From: Parvibaculum sp.
GTDB lineage: Bacteria; Pseudomonadota; Alphaproteobacteria; Parvibaculales; Parvibaculaceae
Assembly: GCA_019635955.1 (NCBI GenBank)
Contig: JAHBYL010000023.1
Span: 1 to 39,090, forward strand
DNA: 39,090 bases
Reading direction: 5' to 3'
The notes beneath the pieces were generated by a model. It ran no database searches. It saw only the letters and a list, made by a program, of their open reading frames with translations, and was not told the DNA's origin. Position numbers and translations under genes: made by a program. Positions 7,658 to 14,737 of the stretch are shown here, piece after piece. Numbering within the stretch: the first letter of the stretch is position 1; the number at the start of each line of letters is the position of its first letter.

Positions 7658-8709
7658 CGGAGCTTGCCGCAGCCCGGCCGCACGTGTCGCGCGCGGCGCG
7701 CCGCCCCGCGATCCTCGCCGGGCTCGGCCTGCTTCTTTGCCTCGCCTTTCTCGCGTCGCTTGCGACGGGCGCCGTTTCCATTCCTTTGGGCAATGTGCTC
7801 GCCGCGCTGTCCGGCATGGAGAGCGATGCGCGCATTGCGGCAATCGTTCAGACGATCCGCCTGCCTCGCGCCTTGCTTGCCGTCATTGTGGGCATGGCGC
7901 TGGCCGGCGCGGGTGCGGCCTTTCAAGGCCTGTTCCGGAATCCGCTCGCCGATCCAAGCCTGATCGGCGTGTCGGGCGGCGCGGCGCTTGGCGCCGTCTT
8001 CGTGATCGTGCTCGGCTCGACGCTTGTCGGCGTCCTTCCCTTTCTCGCCTCGCCGTGGCTCTTGCCGCTTGCGGCCTTTGCGGGCGGACTTGGCGCCACT
8101 TTCGCCATCCAGAGCCTTGCGCAATCGCGCGGTCAGGCCGCGGTGGCGGCGCTGCTTCTGGCGGGCATCGCCGTCAATGCGCTGACCGGCGCGCTGACCG
8201 GCCTTCTCGTTTATGTCTCCAACGATACGCAGCTGCGCGACTTCACCTTCTGGAGCATGGGGAGCCTCGCATCCGGCGGCTGGCGCGCGGTGACGCTTGC
8301 GGCACTTCCTATCCTCCTTGCGCTCGGCGTCATTCTCAGCCGCGCCCGCGCGCTTGACGCCATGCTGCTTGGCGAGCGCGAGGCGCTTCACCTCGGTGTG
8401 CAGGTGCAGCGGCTCAAACATGTCATCATGGTTGCGGCAGCGCTCGCCGTGAGTTCGGCCGTGGCCGTGAGCGGCATCATCGCCTTTGTCGGCATCGTGG
8501 TGCCGCATGTCGTGCGCATGATCGCGGGGCCCGACCATCGCATCGTGCTGCCGGGGTCGATGCTCGCAGGCGCGGCGCTGCTTTTGGTCGCCGACAGTTT
8601 CGCCCGCGTCGTCGTTGCGCCCGCCGAACTGCCGATCGGCCTCGTCACGGCGGCGGTTGGTAGCCCCTTCTTTCTCTGGCTTCTCATGCGCAAGCGGAGG
8701 TCATTGTGA
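7654..8709 (+). CDS. hmuU: Heme ABC transporter permease HmuU (FecCD family)
   Basis: A 351-residue inner-membrane permease with about ten hydrophobic segments spread over the chain. FecCD-family hallmarks are visible: IRLPRALLAVIVGMALAGAG early on, FRNPLADPSLIGVSGGAALG, and the C-terminal 'SGIIAFVGIVVPHVVRMI' loop that contacts the ATPase. A homodimer would form the channel through which heme leaves HmuT. The ATG at 7654 overlaps the hmuT stop (ATGA) and has GGAAG just before it. An in-frame ATG at 7639 would add five residues and is less likely. The stop overlaps the GTG of hmuV. Confidence 0.94.
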   Translation: MTELAAARPHVSRAARRPAILAGLGLLLCLAFLASLATGAVSIPLGNVLAALSGMESDARIAAIVQTIRLPRALLAVIVGMALAGAGAAFQGLFRNPLADPSLIGVSGGAALGAVFVIVLGSTLVGVLPFLASPWLLPLAAFAGGLGATFAIQSLAQSRGQAAVAALLLAGIAVNALTGALTGLLVYVSNDTQLRDFTFWSMGSLASGGWRAVTLAALPILLALGVILSRARALDAMLLGEREALHLGVQVQRLKHVIMVAAALAVSSAVAVSGIIAFVGIVVPHVVRMIAGPDHRIVLPGSMLAGAALLLVADSFARVVVAPAELPIGLVTAAVGSPFFLWLLMRKRRSL

Positions 8710-9488
8710 TCGAAGTATCCGGCATTTCCGTTTTCGCGGGCGGCAAGCGCCTGCTCGACCGGGCGGAGATTGCCGTCCGCCCCGGGCGCGTCACGGCGCT
8801 GATCGGGCCCAATGGCGCAGGCAAGTCGACGCTGATCTCCGTTCTCGCGGGCGAAAGACGGCCCGCTGAGGGCGAGGTTCTGCTCGATGGAGCGCCGCTC
8901 ACTTCCATGCCGCCCCTTCTGCTTGCGCGGCGGCGCGCCGTATTGCTTCAGGATTCCTCGCTCGACTTCGCCTTCACCGCCGAGGAAGTGATCGAACTCG
9001 GCCGCCTGCCTTTTTCCGGCACGCCAGCGCAGCTTTTCGACGCGGAGGCGATCGGCGAGGCGGCGCGGCTCGCCGGTGTCGCGCCATTTCTCTCCCGCTC
9101 CTACCGGACATTGTCCGGCGGCGAGAAGCAGCGCGTGCAGTTTGCGCGTGCGCTCGCACAGATCTGGCGGCCCGACGGCCGCCACGAAAGGAAAAGCCGC
9201 TATCTCATTCTCGATGAGCCGACATCGGCGCTCGACCTTCGTCACCAGCGTCTCGTGCTCGATGTTGCGCGGCGACTCGCCGATGAGGGCGTGGGCGTTC
9301 TTGCCGCGATCCACGATCTGAATCTGGCGAGCGCCTATGCGGACGATGTGGTTCTTCTGAAGAATGGACGGGTCGTCGCCTCGGGCGAGGCCGATGATGT
9401 TTTCACCGCGCAGGCGCTCGGGGCCTGTTTCGATGTCGAAGTTGAGGTGCTTGCCCGCGCGAACGGCCAGCGCGCCATTCTCGTCTGA
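8706..9488 (+). CDS. hmuV: Heme ABC transporter ATP-binding protein HmuV
   Basis: A 260-residue cytoplasmic ATPase. Walker A is GPNGAGKS (about 34-41), the signature is LSGGEKQRVQFARAL, Walker B is YLILDEPTSALD, and the switch histidine follows in AAIHDLNLA. A short insertion between signature and Walker B (QIWRPDGRHERKSR) is common in HmuV proteins. The start is GTG, overlapping the hmuU stop, with GGAGG five bases upstream. It powers HmuTU and is the last gene of the heme operon; a hairpin follows directly. Confidence 0.95.
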   Translation: MIEVSGISVFAGGKRLLDRAEIAVRPGRVTALIGPNGAGKSTLISVLAGERRPAEGEVLLDGAPLTSMPPLLLARRRAVLLQDSSLDFAFTAEEVIELGRLPFSGTPAQLFDAEAIGEAARLAGVAPFLSRSYRTLSGGEKQRVQFARALAQIWRPDGRHERKSRYLILDEPTSALDLRHQRLVLDVARRLADEGVGVLAAIHDLNLASAYADDVVLLKNGRVVASGEADDVFTAQALGACFDVEVEVLARANGQRAILV

Positions 9489-9501
9489 CACGAGCATGAG
9501 A

Positions 9502-9530
9502 AAACCGGGGGCAACAACTGTCCCCGGTTT
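9502..9530. terminator. Bidirectional hairpin terminator between hmuV and fbpA
   Basis: A perfect 9-bp stem (AAACCGGGG at 9502-9510 with CCCCGGTTT at 9522-9530) has an 11-base loop. It stands between the convergent hmuV and fbpA stops, with A/T at the stem base giving a short U run in both directions. Confidence 0.75.
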
Positions 9531-9559
9531 GCTATCTCCGGTCCGTATCGAATGCGCGC

Positions 9560-10585
9560 TTACTTCCAGCCCGAGCGGTCGAAGATGCGCACGGCTTCGG
9601 CCTGATTGCGGCCGAGTGCGCTCGCATTCATCTCGTCTTCCTTGAAAGTGCCCGTGCCGCGCACCGGCGATTCCTCGCTCACACCGGGAACCGCCGTATA
9701 TTCATGGTTCATCTGCGTGAAGGCGAGCTGCGCCCAGTCACCCGTCAGGAATTCGATGAACTTCACCGCATTGTCATGGTTCGGCGCGTGCTTCAGTACG
9801 CCGGCGCCCGAAAGGTTCACATGGGTGCCATGGCCTTCCTGATCGGGGAAGACGATCGCAACCTTCTCCGCCGCTTCGCGCACGGCCGGATCGTCCGAAG
9901 CGAGCATACGGCCGACATAGTATGTGTTCACGAGCGAGATGCGGCATTCGCCGGAGGCGACGGCATTCACATTCGCCGTATCGTTGCCCTGCGGCTCGCG
10001 CTTGAAATTCGCGACAACGCCCTTCACCCATTCCTCGGCAGCTTCGGCGCCTTCATGCTCGATGATCGAGGCGAGCAGCGAGACATTGTAGAGGTTGGAC
10101 GAGGAGCGCATGCAGATCTCGCCCTTGTGAACCGGATTCGCGAGATCGGCATAGGTCGCGAGGCTCTCAGGTTCGCCCGCCGCCTTGTTGTAGATGATGA
10201 TGCGGGCGCGCTTCGAGAGGCCGAACCAGAGCCCGTCCGGATGGCGCAGATGCGCCGGGATACGCTCTTCCAGCACTTCGGATGAAACCGGCGCGAAGAG
10301 GCCCTTTTCTTCCGCGCGCCAGAGGCGGCCCGCATCGACCGTGATCAGAAGATCGGCAGGGCTGTTGCGGCCCTCGCGTTCGATCCGCGCGATCAGCTCG
10401 TCGCTGTCGCCCTCGATCAGGTTCACCTTGATGCCCGTTTCTTCCGTAAAGCGGTCATAGAGCGCGAGGTCGGTGTCGTAGTGGCGGGCCGAATAGATAT
10501 TCACTTCGGCGGCATCCGCTTCGGCGGCGAAGACGGTCACCGCGGCAATTGCGGCAAGGACAAGGGCGGCGAACAAACGGAGCAT
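9560..10585 (-). CDS. fbpA: Ferric-iron ABC transporter substrate-binding protein (FbpA/FutA family)
   Basis: A 341-residue periplasmic protein. A signal peptide of about 26 residues ends near AEADA-AEVNIYSARHY. The fold is a type II binding protein (SBP_bac family). Iron-coordinating tyrosines typical of FbpA/FutA are visible: the pair Tyr222-Tyr223 in NTYYVGR, Tyr166 in NLYN, and the His35-Tyr36 pair near the N terminus. It would capture Fe(III) and deliver it to the FbpB permease. GGGAT a few bases upstream is only a weak ribosome site. A Fur-like palindrome sits about 20 bases before the start. It follows fbpC on the same strand and is the distal gene. Confidence 0.93.
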   Translation of the reverse strand: MLRLFAALVLAAIAAVTVFAAEADAAEVNIYSARHYDTDLALYDRFTEETGIKVNLIEGDSDELIARIEREGRNSPADLLITVDAGRLWRAEEKGLFAPVSSEVLEERIPAHLRHPDGLWFGLSKRARIIIYNKAAGEPESLATYADLANPVHKGEICMRSSSNLYNVSLLASIIEHEGAEAAEEWVKGVVANFKREPQGNDTANVNAVASGECRISLVNTYYVGRMLASDDPAVREAAEKVAIVFPDQEGHGTHVNLSGAGVLKHAPNHDNAVKFIEFLTGDWAQLAFTQMNHEYTAVPGVSEESPVRGTGTFKEDEMNASALGRNQAEAVRIFDRSGWK

Positions 10586-10603
10586 GATGATCCCGGCATT
10601 AGA

Positions 10604-10624
10604 TGCGAACGATTTTCAATCGCA
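10604..10624. promoter_or_regulatory. Candidate Fur-type operator upstream of fbpA
   Basis: A 21-base imperfect palindrome of the form TGCGA-N11-TCGCA with an internal GATTTTC core. Reading it on either strand gives TGCGA at the edge and conserved inner positions, like alphaproteobacterial Fur boxes. It ends 18 bases before the fbpA start codon on the minus strand. It shares its edge sequence with the element upstream of hemP at 2273. Confidence 0.5.
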
Positions 10625-10633
10625 CGCTAACCT

Positions 10634-10667
10634 CCCGGCGTGACAAGCGCAAGACGGCACCGCCGGG
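10634..10667 (-). terminator. Possible attenuating hairpin between fbpC and fbpA
   Basis: CCCGGCG at 10634-10640 can pair with CGCCGGG at 10661-10667 over a 20-base loop, 13 bases after the fbpC stop in the leftward direction. There is no clear U tract. It may protect or partly end the fbpC message, letting fbpA be expressed from its own promoter. Weak evidence. Confidence 0.28.
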
Positions 10668-10679
10668 CGTTTGGCCGCA

Positions 10680-11720
10680 TCAGGCGGGGAAAACGAAGGT
10701 TCCCTGCGGGTCGAAACGCAGCGCGACGCTCGCCTCGACCGCGAGCCCTTCCAGGGCCGGAACGCGGGCGCGGAGCGGCTCGAGACCGGGGGCGCCGTCA
10801 TTCATCAGCAGGACAAGCCAGTCGCGGCCGAGAAAGCGGATGTCGCCGATACGGAAATTGCTTTCCTTCGCGCTCGCCGGTGCAAGCGTCACCGCCTCCG
10901 GCCGGACGATCACCTCGACATGGGCGCCTTCCGCATGGCCTGAAACGAAAACCGGGCCATAGGCGGTGATCGCCGTTTCGCCGCTCACCACGGCGGGAAA
11001 GCGCTGCGCCTCCCCGAACAGCGAGGCGACGAGCGCGCTGGCGGGCCGCGCATAGAGCTCTTCAGGTGTTGCGCACTGGGCGATGCGGCCACCCTCCATC
11101 ACCGCGATCCGGTCGCCGATTTCCATGGCTTCGACCGGATCATGCGTCACGACAAGCGTGACCACATCGGCCTCTTTCAGCGCGCGGCGGGCCTCTTCGC
11201 GGAGCGCGCGGCGGCGCGTGACATCGACACTCGCAAAAGGCTCGTCGAGCAGCATGGCGGCGGGGGACGGCGCCAGCGCGCGGGCAAGCGCAACACGCTG
11301 CTGCTGGCCGCCCGACAGCGTATGCGGATAGCGGGCCTCGAAGCCACTCAGGCCGACGGCGGCGAGCCGGGCGGAAACGATCGCGCGCATCTCCTCTTTC
11401 GGCCAGCCGGCGAGACCGAAGGCGATGTTCTCCTCGACCGTCAGATGGGGGAAAAGCGCATGGTCCTGAAACACCATGCCGAAGGAGCGCTTCTCCGGCG
11501 GCACGTTGCGGCCGGGGGTCGCGAGTACGGCGCCGCCGAGATCGATGCTGCCTTCCTGCAGGGTTTCAAGCCCTGCCGCAAGGCGCAGAAGCGTCGTCTT
11601 GCCGCTGCCCGAGGCGCCGAGAAGACAAAGGATTTCGCCGGGCCGCGCCTCGAGCGTCACCCCGGACAGGACCCGGTGGCTGCCATAGCTGTGTCCGACA
11701 TTGCGGAACGCCAGGGACAT
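10680..11720 (-). CDS. fbpC: Ferric-iron ABC transporter ATP-binding protein (FbpC family)
   Basis: A 346-residue cytoplasmic ATPase. Walker A is GASGSGKTT (about 35-43), the Q loop is GMVFQDHALFPHLTV, the signature is LSGGQQQRVALARAL, Walker B is AMLLDEPFASVD and the switch is VTHDPVEAME. A C-terminal TOBE-like regulatory domain (about 245-346) follows, as in FbpC and CysA/PotA-type ATPases. It would drive iron import with FbpA and FbpB. It is transcribed leftward toward fbpA and is divergent from the permease gene, an arrangement unlike the usual fbpABC operon. No strong ribosome site is seen before the ATG. Confidence 0.92.
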   Translation of the reverse strand: MSLAFRNVGHSYGSHRVLSGVTLEARPGEILCLLGASGSGKTTLLRLAAGLETLQEGSIDLGGAVLATPGRNVPPEKRSFGMVFQDHALFPHLTVEENIAFGLAGWPKEEMRAIVSARLAAVGLSGFEARYPHTLSGGQQQRVALARALAPSPAAMLLDEPFASVDVTRRRALREEARRALKEADVVTLVVTHDPVEAMEIGDRIAVMEGGRIAQCATPEELYARPASALVASLFGEAQRFPAVVSGETAITAYGPVFVSGHAEGAHVEVIVRPEAVTLAPASAKESNFRIGDIRFLGRDWLVLLMNDGAPGLEPLRARVPALEGLAVEASVALRFDPQGTFVFPA

Positions 11721-11769
11721 TCTGAAGACCTCGCGGCGCGTGAACAGGCGGGGTTAATGCAAATGCGTA

Positions 11770-11784
11770 GCAAAATTACTTTGC
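11770..11784. promoter_or_regulatory. Palindrome in the fbpC/fbpB divergent promoter region
   Basis: GCAAA-N5-TTTGC forms an inverted repeat with an AT-rich centre in the 95-base gap between the divergent ATPase and permease genes. A related TGCAAAT lies just to its left. Its place suits an operator controlling both directions, perhaps for the same iron regulator, but it does not clearly match the elements at 2273 and 10604. Confidence 0.35.
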
Positions 11785-11815
11785 CGCCCCGCCCGGTATT
11801 TGTCACAACAGCGCC

Positions 11816-13540
11816 ATGTCAGTCACGGAAAAAGATCAGGCCCCGCCGCTTCGCGCCGCATTTGCCGCAGGCCCCGGCTCGCGCGCGGCCTCCGGCTGGA
11901 CGCTCGGGGCGCTCGCCGCTGCCTTCCTCGTGCTGCTGCCCTCGCTTGTGGTGCTGGCAAGCCTGGCGGCGCCGCAGAGCGAGAACTGGGCTCATCTCGC
12001 GTCCACCGTGCTTCCCACCTATGTGGCGAACACGCTGAAACTGATGGCGCTGGTCGCACTGATGACCGGCATCGCGGGCGTGGGCACGGCCTGGCTCACC
12101 GTGACGACGCAGTTTCCCGGCCGTTCGGTCGCGAGCTGGGCCCTGGTGCTGCCGCTCGCGACGCCCGCCTATATCGTCGCTTACGTCTATACCGATCTCC
12201 TCGCCTTTGCAGGGCCGGTGCAATCCGCATTGCGCGCCGTTACCGGATGGGGAGCGGGCGACTATTATTTCCCGCCGGTGCGCTCGCTTCCCGGCGCGGC
12301 GGTGATGCTGAGCCTCGTGCTCTACCCTTATGTCTATCTGCTCGCGCGCGCCTCCTTTCAGCGGCAGTCGGCGGCGCTCTTCGATGCGGCGCGCAATCTC
12401 GGCGCACGGCCATGGCGCGCCTTCACCCGCGTCGCCCTGCCCTGCGCGCGGCCGGCCATCGCCGGCGGCATTGCGCTCGCGCTGATGGAAACGATCTCCG
12501 ATTTCGGCGTGGTCGATTATTTCGCCGTTCCGACGCTCACGACCGGCATCTTCCGCACCTGGTTCAGCCTTGGGGACGCGGTGTCGGCGGCACAGATCGC
12601 CGCCTGGCTTTTCATCTTCGCCATCGCGCTCGTCTTTCTCGAAATGACGAGCCGGCGCGGGCGCGTCGCCAACCCGATGGCGCGCGACATGGCCTCGCAG
12701 CCGAAGCGGCTCAAGGGATTTGCCGCCGCTGCCGCCGTCGCCGCATGCGCGCTGCCGGTGCTGCTCGGTTTCCTCGTGCCGGCGGGCGTGCTCATCCGCT
12801 ATGCGCTTCTGCAGGGCGACCCGCTGCTTGGCCGCAGCTTTCTCGATTTCGCATGGAACAGCGTCTTCGTCGCCGCCATCGCCGCGGCGATGGCGACATT
12901 GCTCGCCCTGATGCTTGCCTACGGCGAGCGGCTTCACCCGACGCGCTTCAACCGCATCTCGATACGTCTCGCGACGCTCGGCTATGCGCTGCCCGGCGCG
13001 ATGATCGCTATCGGCATTCTTACGCTGTCGACAAGCATCGACCGCAGTTTCGGCGACTTCGCCGAGGCTCGTTTCGGCGTCTCGCCGGGGCTGTTGCTGA
13101 CGGGCTCCATCGCGGGCCTCATCTTCGCCTATGTCGCGCGCTTCCTCACCGCCGCCTACAATGCAGCGCATAGCGGGCTTGAAAAAATCCACCCGACGCT
13201 CGACGCGGCGGCGCGGAGCCTCGGCGCCGGCCCGCGCCGCGTGCTCTCGGCAGTGCATGTGCCCTTGATGCGCGGGGCGCTTGCGAGTGCCGCGCTCATC
13301 GTCTTCATCGACGTCCTGAAGGAACTTCCGGCGACATTGCTGCTCAGGCCCTTCAATTTCGAGACGCTGGCGACGCGGACCTATCGCCTTGCCTCGGACG
13401 AGCGGCTGGCAGAGGCGAGCACCGCCGCGCTCACCATCGTTCTGCTCGGCATTCTGCCGACCATACTTCTCAGCTTCTCGATTTCGCGCAGCGGCATCCC
13501 GGCTCCCCTGCCCATCCAGAACCCGGAAAACACTCCCTGA
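11816..13540 (+). CDS. fbpB: Ferric-iron ABC transporter permease, two fused membrane domains (FbpB family)
   Basis: A 574-residue inner-membrane protein made of two consecutive permease domains (about 60-290 and 330-560), each with about six membrane segments. Each domain has the EAA loop that docks the ATPase: AARNLGARPWRAFTRVALP in the first and AARSLGAGPRRVLSAVHVP in the second. This duplicated layout is typical of FbpB/SfuB/HitB iron(III) permeases. It is divergent from fbpC, with 95 bases between starts. The partner ATPase and binding protein are the leftward genes at 10680 and 9560. Confidence 0.93.
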   Translation: MSVTEKDQAPPLRAAFAAGPGSRAASGWTLGALAAAFLVLLPSLVVLASLAAPQSENWAHLASTVLPTYVANTLKLMALVALMTGIAGVGTAWLTVTTQFPGRSVASWALVLPLATPAYIVAYVYTDLLAFAGPVQSALRAVTGWGAGDYYFPPVRSLPGAAVMLSLVLYPYVYLLARASFQRQSAALFDAARNLGARPWRAFTRVALPCARPAIAGGIALALMETISDFGVVDYFAVPTLTTGIFRTWFSLGDAVSAAQIAAWLFIFAIALVFLEMTSRRGRVANPMARDMASQPKRLKGFAAAAAVAACALPVLLGFLVPAGVLIRYALLQGDPLLGRSFLDFAWNSVFVAAIAAAMATLLALMLAYGERLHPTRFNRISIRLATLGYALPGAMIAIGILTLSTSIDRSFGDFAEARFGVSPGLLLTGSIAGLIFAYVARFLTAAYNAAHSGLEKIHPTLDAAARSLGAGPRRVLSAVHVPLMRGALASAALIVFIDVLKELPATLLLRPFNFETLATRTYRLASDERLAEASTAALTIVLLGILPTILLSFSISRSGIPAPLPIQNPENTP

Positions 13541-13582
13541 CGGGCTCTACCTCACCGGAATTTGAGCGCCGCGCGCCGAAAG

Positions 13583-13600
13583 TGACGCTATTGTCATAAT
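13583..13600 (+). promoter_or_regulatory. Possible promoter with overlapping inverted repeat upstream of RND module 1
   Basis: CATAAT at 13595-13600 fits a -10 element. TGAC-N6-GTCA at 13583-13596 overlaps it as an inverted repeat that could be an operator. No good -35 hexamer is visible at the right distance. It lies about 70 bases before the adaptor start. Confidence 0.25.
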
Positions 13601-13670
13601 TTCAACGGAATGAAGCGGCATCATGCGCCGTTCTGCTGAAATTCCTGTCCCGGCCCCTATTGGAGTCCGC

Positions 13671-14726
13671 ATGCGTCTCTTCCGGTTCGTCCTTGCCGCC
13701 GCTCTTGCCTTTCCGGTCCATGCATTTGCCGAGAATGCACAGAACGTGATCGTCGTCCGGGCGATCACGGACCGTTTCGTGGACCGCATCGAGGCGCTGG
13801 GCACGAGTTTCTCGAATGAGAGCGTGGTAATCACGGCGAATGTCGCCGACCGGGTGACGGAAATTCAGTTCGAGGATGGCCAGACAGTCGAGGAAGGGCA
13901 ACTGCTTGTCGGGATGCGGCGCGAGGAACAGCGCGCCGCGCTTGCGGCGGCGGAAGCCGTGCTCGCCGAACGCCGCACCGCCTATGAGCGTTCGCGCGAG
14001 CTCGAGCGGCGGCAGTTCACCGCGACGGCACAGCTCGAAGAGCGGCTTGCGGCGCTGCGCGAAGCGGAAGCGAACCGCGATGCCGCGGCGGCGCGCCTTG
14101 CCGACCGCGAAATCCGCGCGCCTTTCAGCGGCATTGTCGGCCTCCGCCAGATCAGCCTCGGCACGCTGGTGACGCCGGGCGACCGCATCACCACGCTGGA
14201 CGATCTCGATCCGATCAAGCTCGATTTCACCGTGCCGGCCGCCTATCTCTCCACCATCGCGCCGGGGCTGGAAATCGTCGCGACGACGACGGCACTTTCC
14301 GGCCGCGAATTCCGCGGACAAGTGCACAGCGTCTCGACGCAGGTGGACCGCGTAACGCGCTCCATCACTGCGCGCGCGCTGATCGGCAATCCCGATCATG
14401 CGCTCCGCCCCGGACTTTTGATGACCGTGCAGCTGATGAAGAATCCGCGGCAGGCCGTCGTCATTCCCGAGGAGGCGCTGGTGCCTTCCGGCGCCAGCAA
14501 TTTCGTCTTCGTGGTGGAAGATGGCAGGGCCGTCCGGCGCGAGGTCAAGACCGGCGCGCGGCGACCGGGCGATGTCGAAATCCTTTCAGGTCTCGATGAA
14601 GGCGAGGTGGTCGTCACCCATGGCACCATGCGACTGCGCGACGGACAGCCGGTCAACATCATCGAGGAACAGAAGCACGGTCAGGCCATCGGCGCCGTGA
14701 TGGAAGATACGGTCGTGGTGCAGTAA
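13671..14726 (+). CDS. RND efflux periplasmic adaptor (membrane fusion protein), module 1
   Basis: A 351-residue adaptor of the HlyD/AcrA family. A cleavable signal peptide (about 1-20, ending VHAFA) is followed by a first beta-barrel/lipoyl half (VTEIQFEDGQTVEEGQLLVGM), a short coiled-coil hairpin (about 85-145, charged and Ala/Leu-rich), the second lipoyl half (IRAPFSGIVGLRQISLGTLV) and C-terminal barrel and membrane-proximal domains. No lipobox cysteine is seen. GGAG five bases before the ATG at 13671 decides this start over the in-frame ATG at 13623, and it also gives a clean signal peptide. It lies 11 bases before the pump gene with which it would form an inner-membrane complex. Confidence 0.9.
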   Translation: MRLFRFVLAAALAFPVHAFAENAQNVIVVRAITDRFVDRIEALGTSFSNESVVITANVADRVTEIQFEDGQTVEEGQLLVGMRREEQRAALAAAEAVLAERRTAYERSRELERRQFTATAQLEERLAALREAEANRDAAAARLADREIRAPFSGIVGLRQISLGTLVTPGDRITTLDDLDPIKLDFTVPAAYLSTIAPGLEIVATTTALSGREFRGQVHSVSTQVDRVTRSITARALIGNPDHALRPGLLMTVQLMKNPRQAVVIPEEALVPSGASNFVFVVEDGRAVRREVKTGARRPGDVEILSGLDEGEVVVTHGTMRLRDGQPVNIIEEQKHGQAIGAVMEDTVVVQ

Positions 14727-14737
14727 GGGAGACGGCA

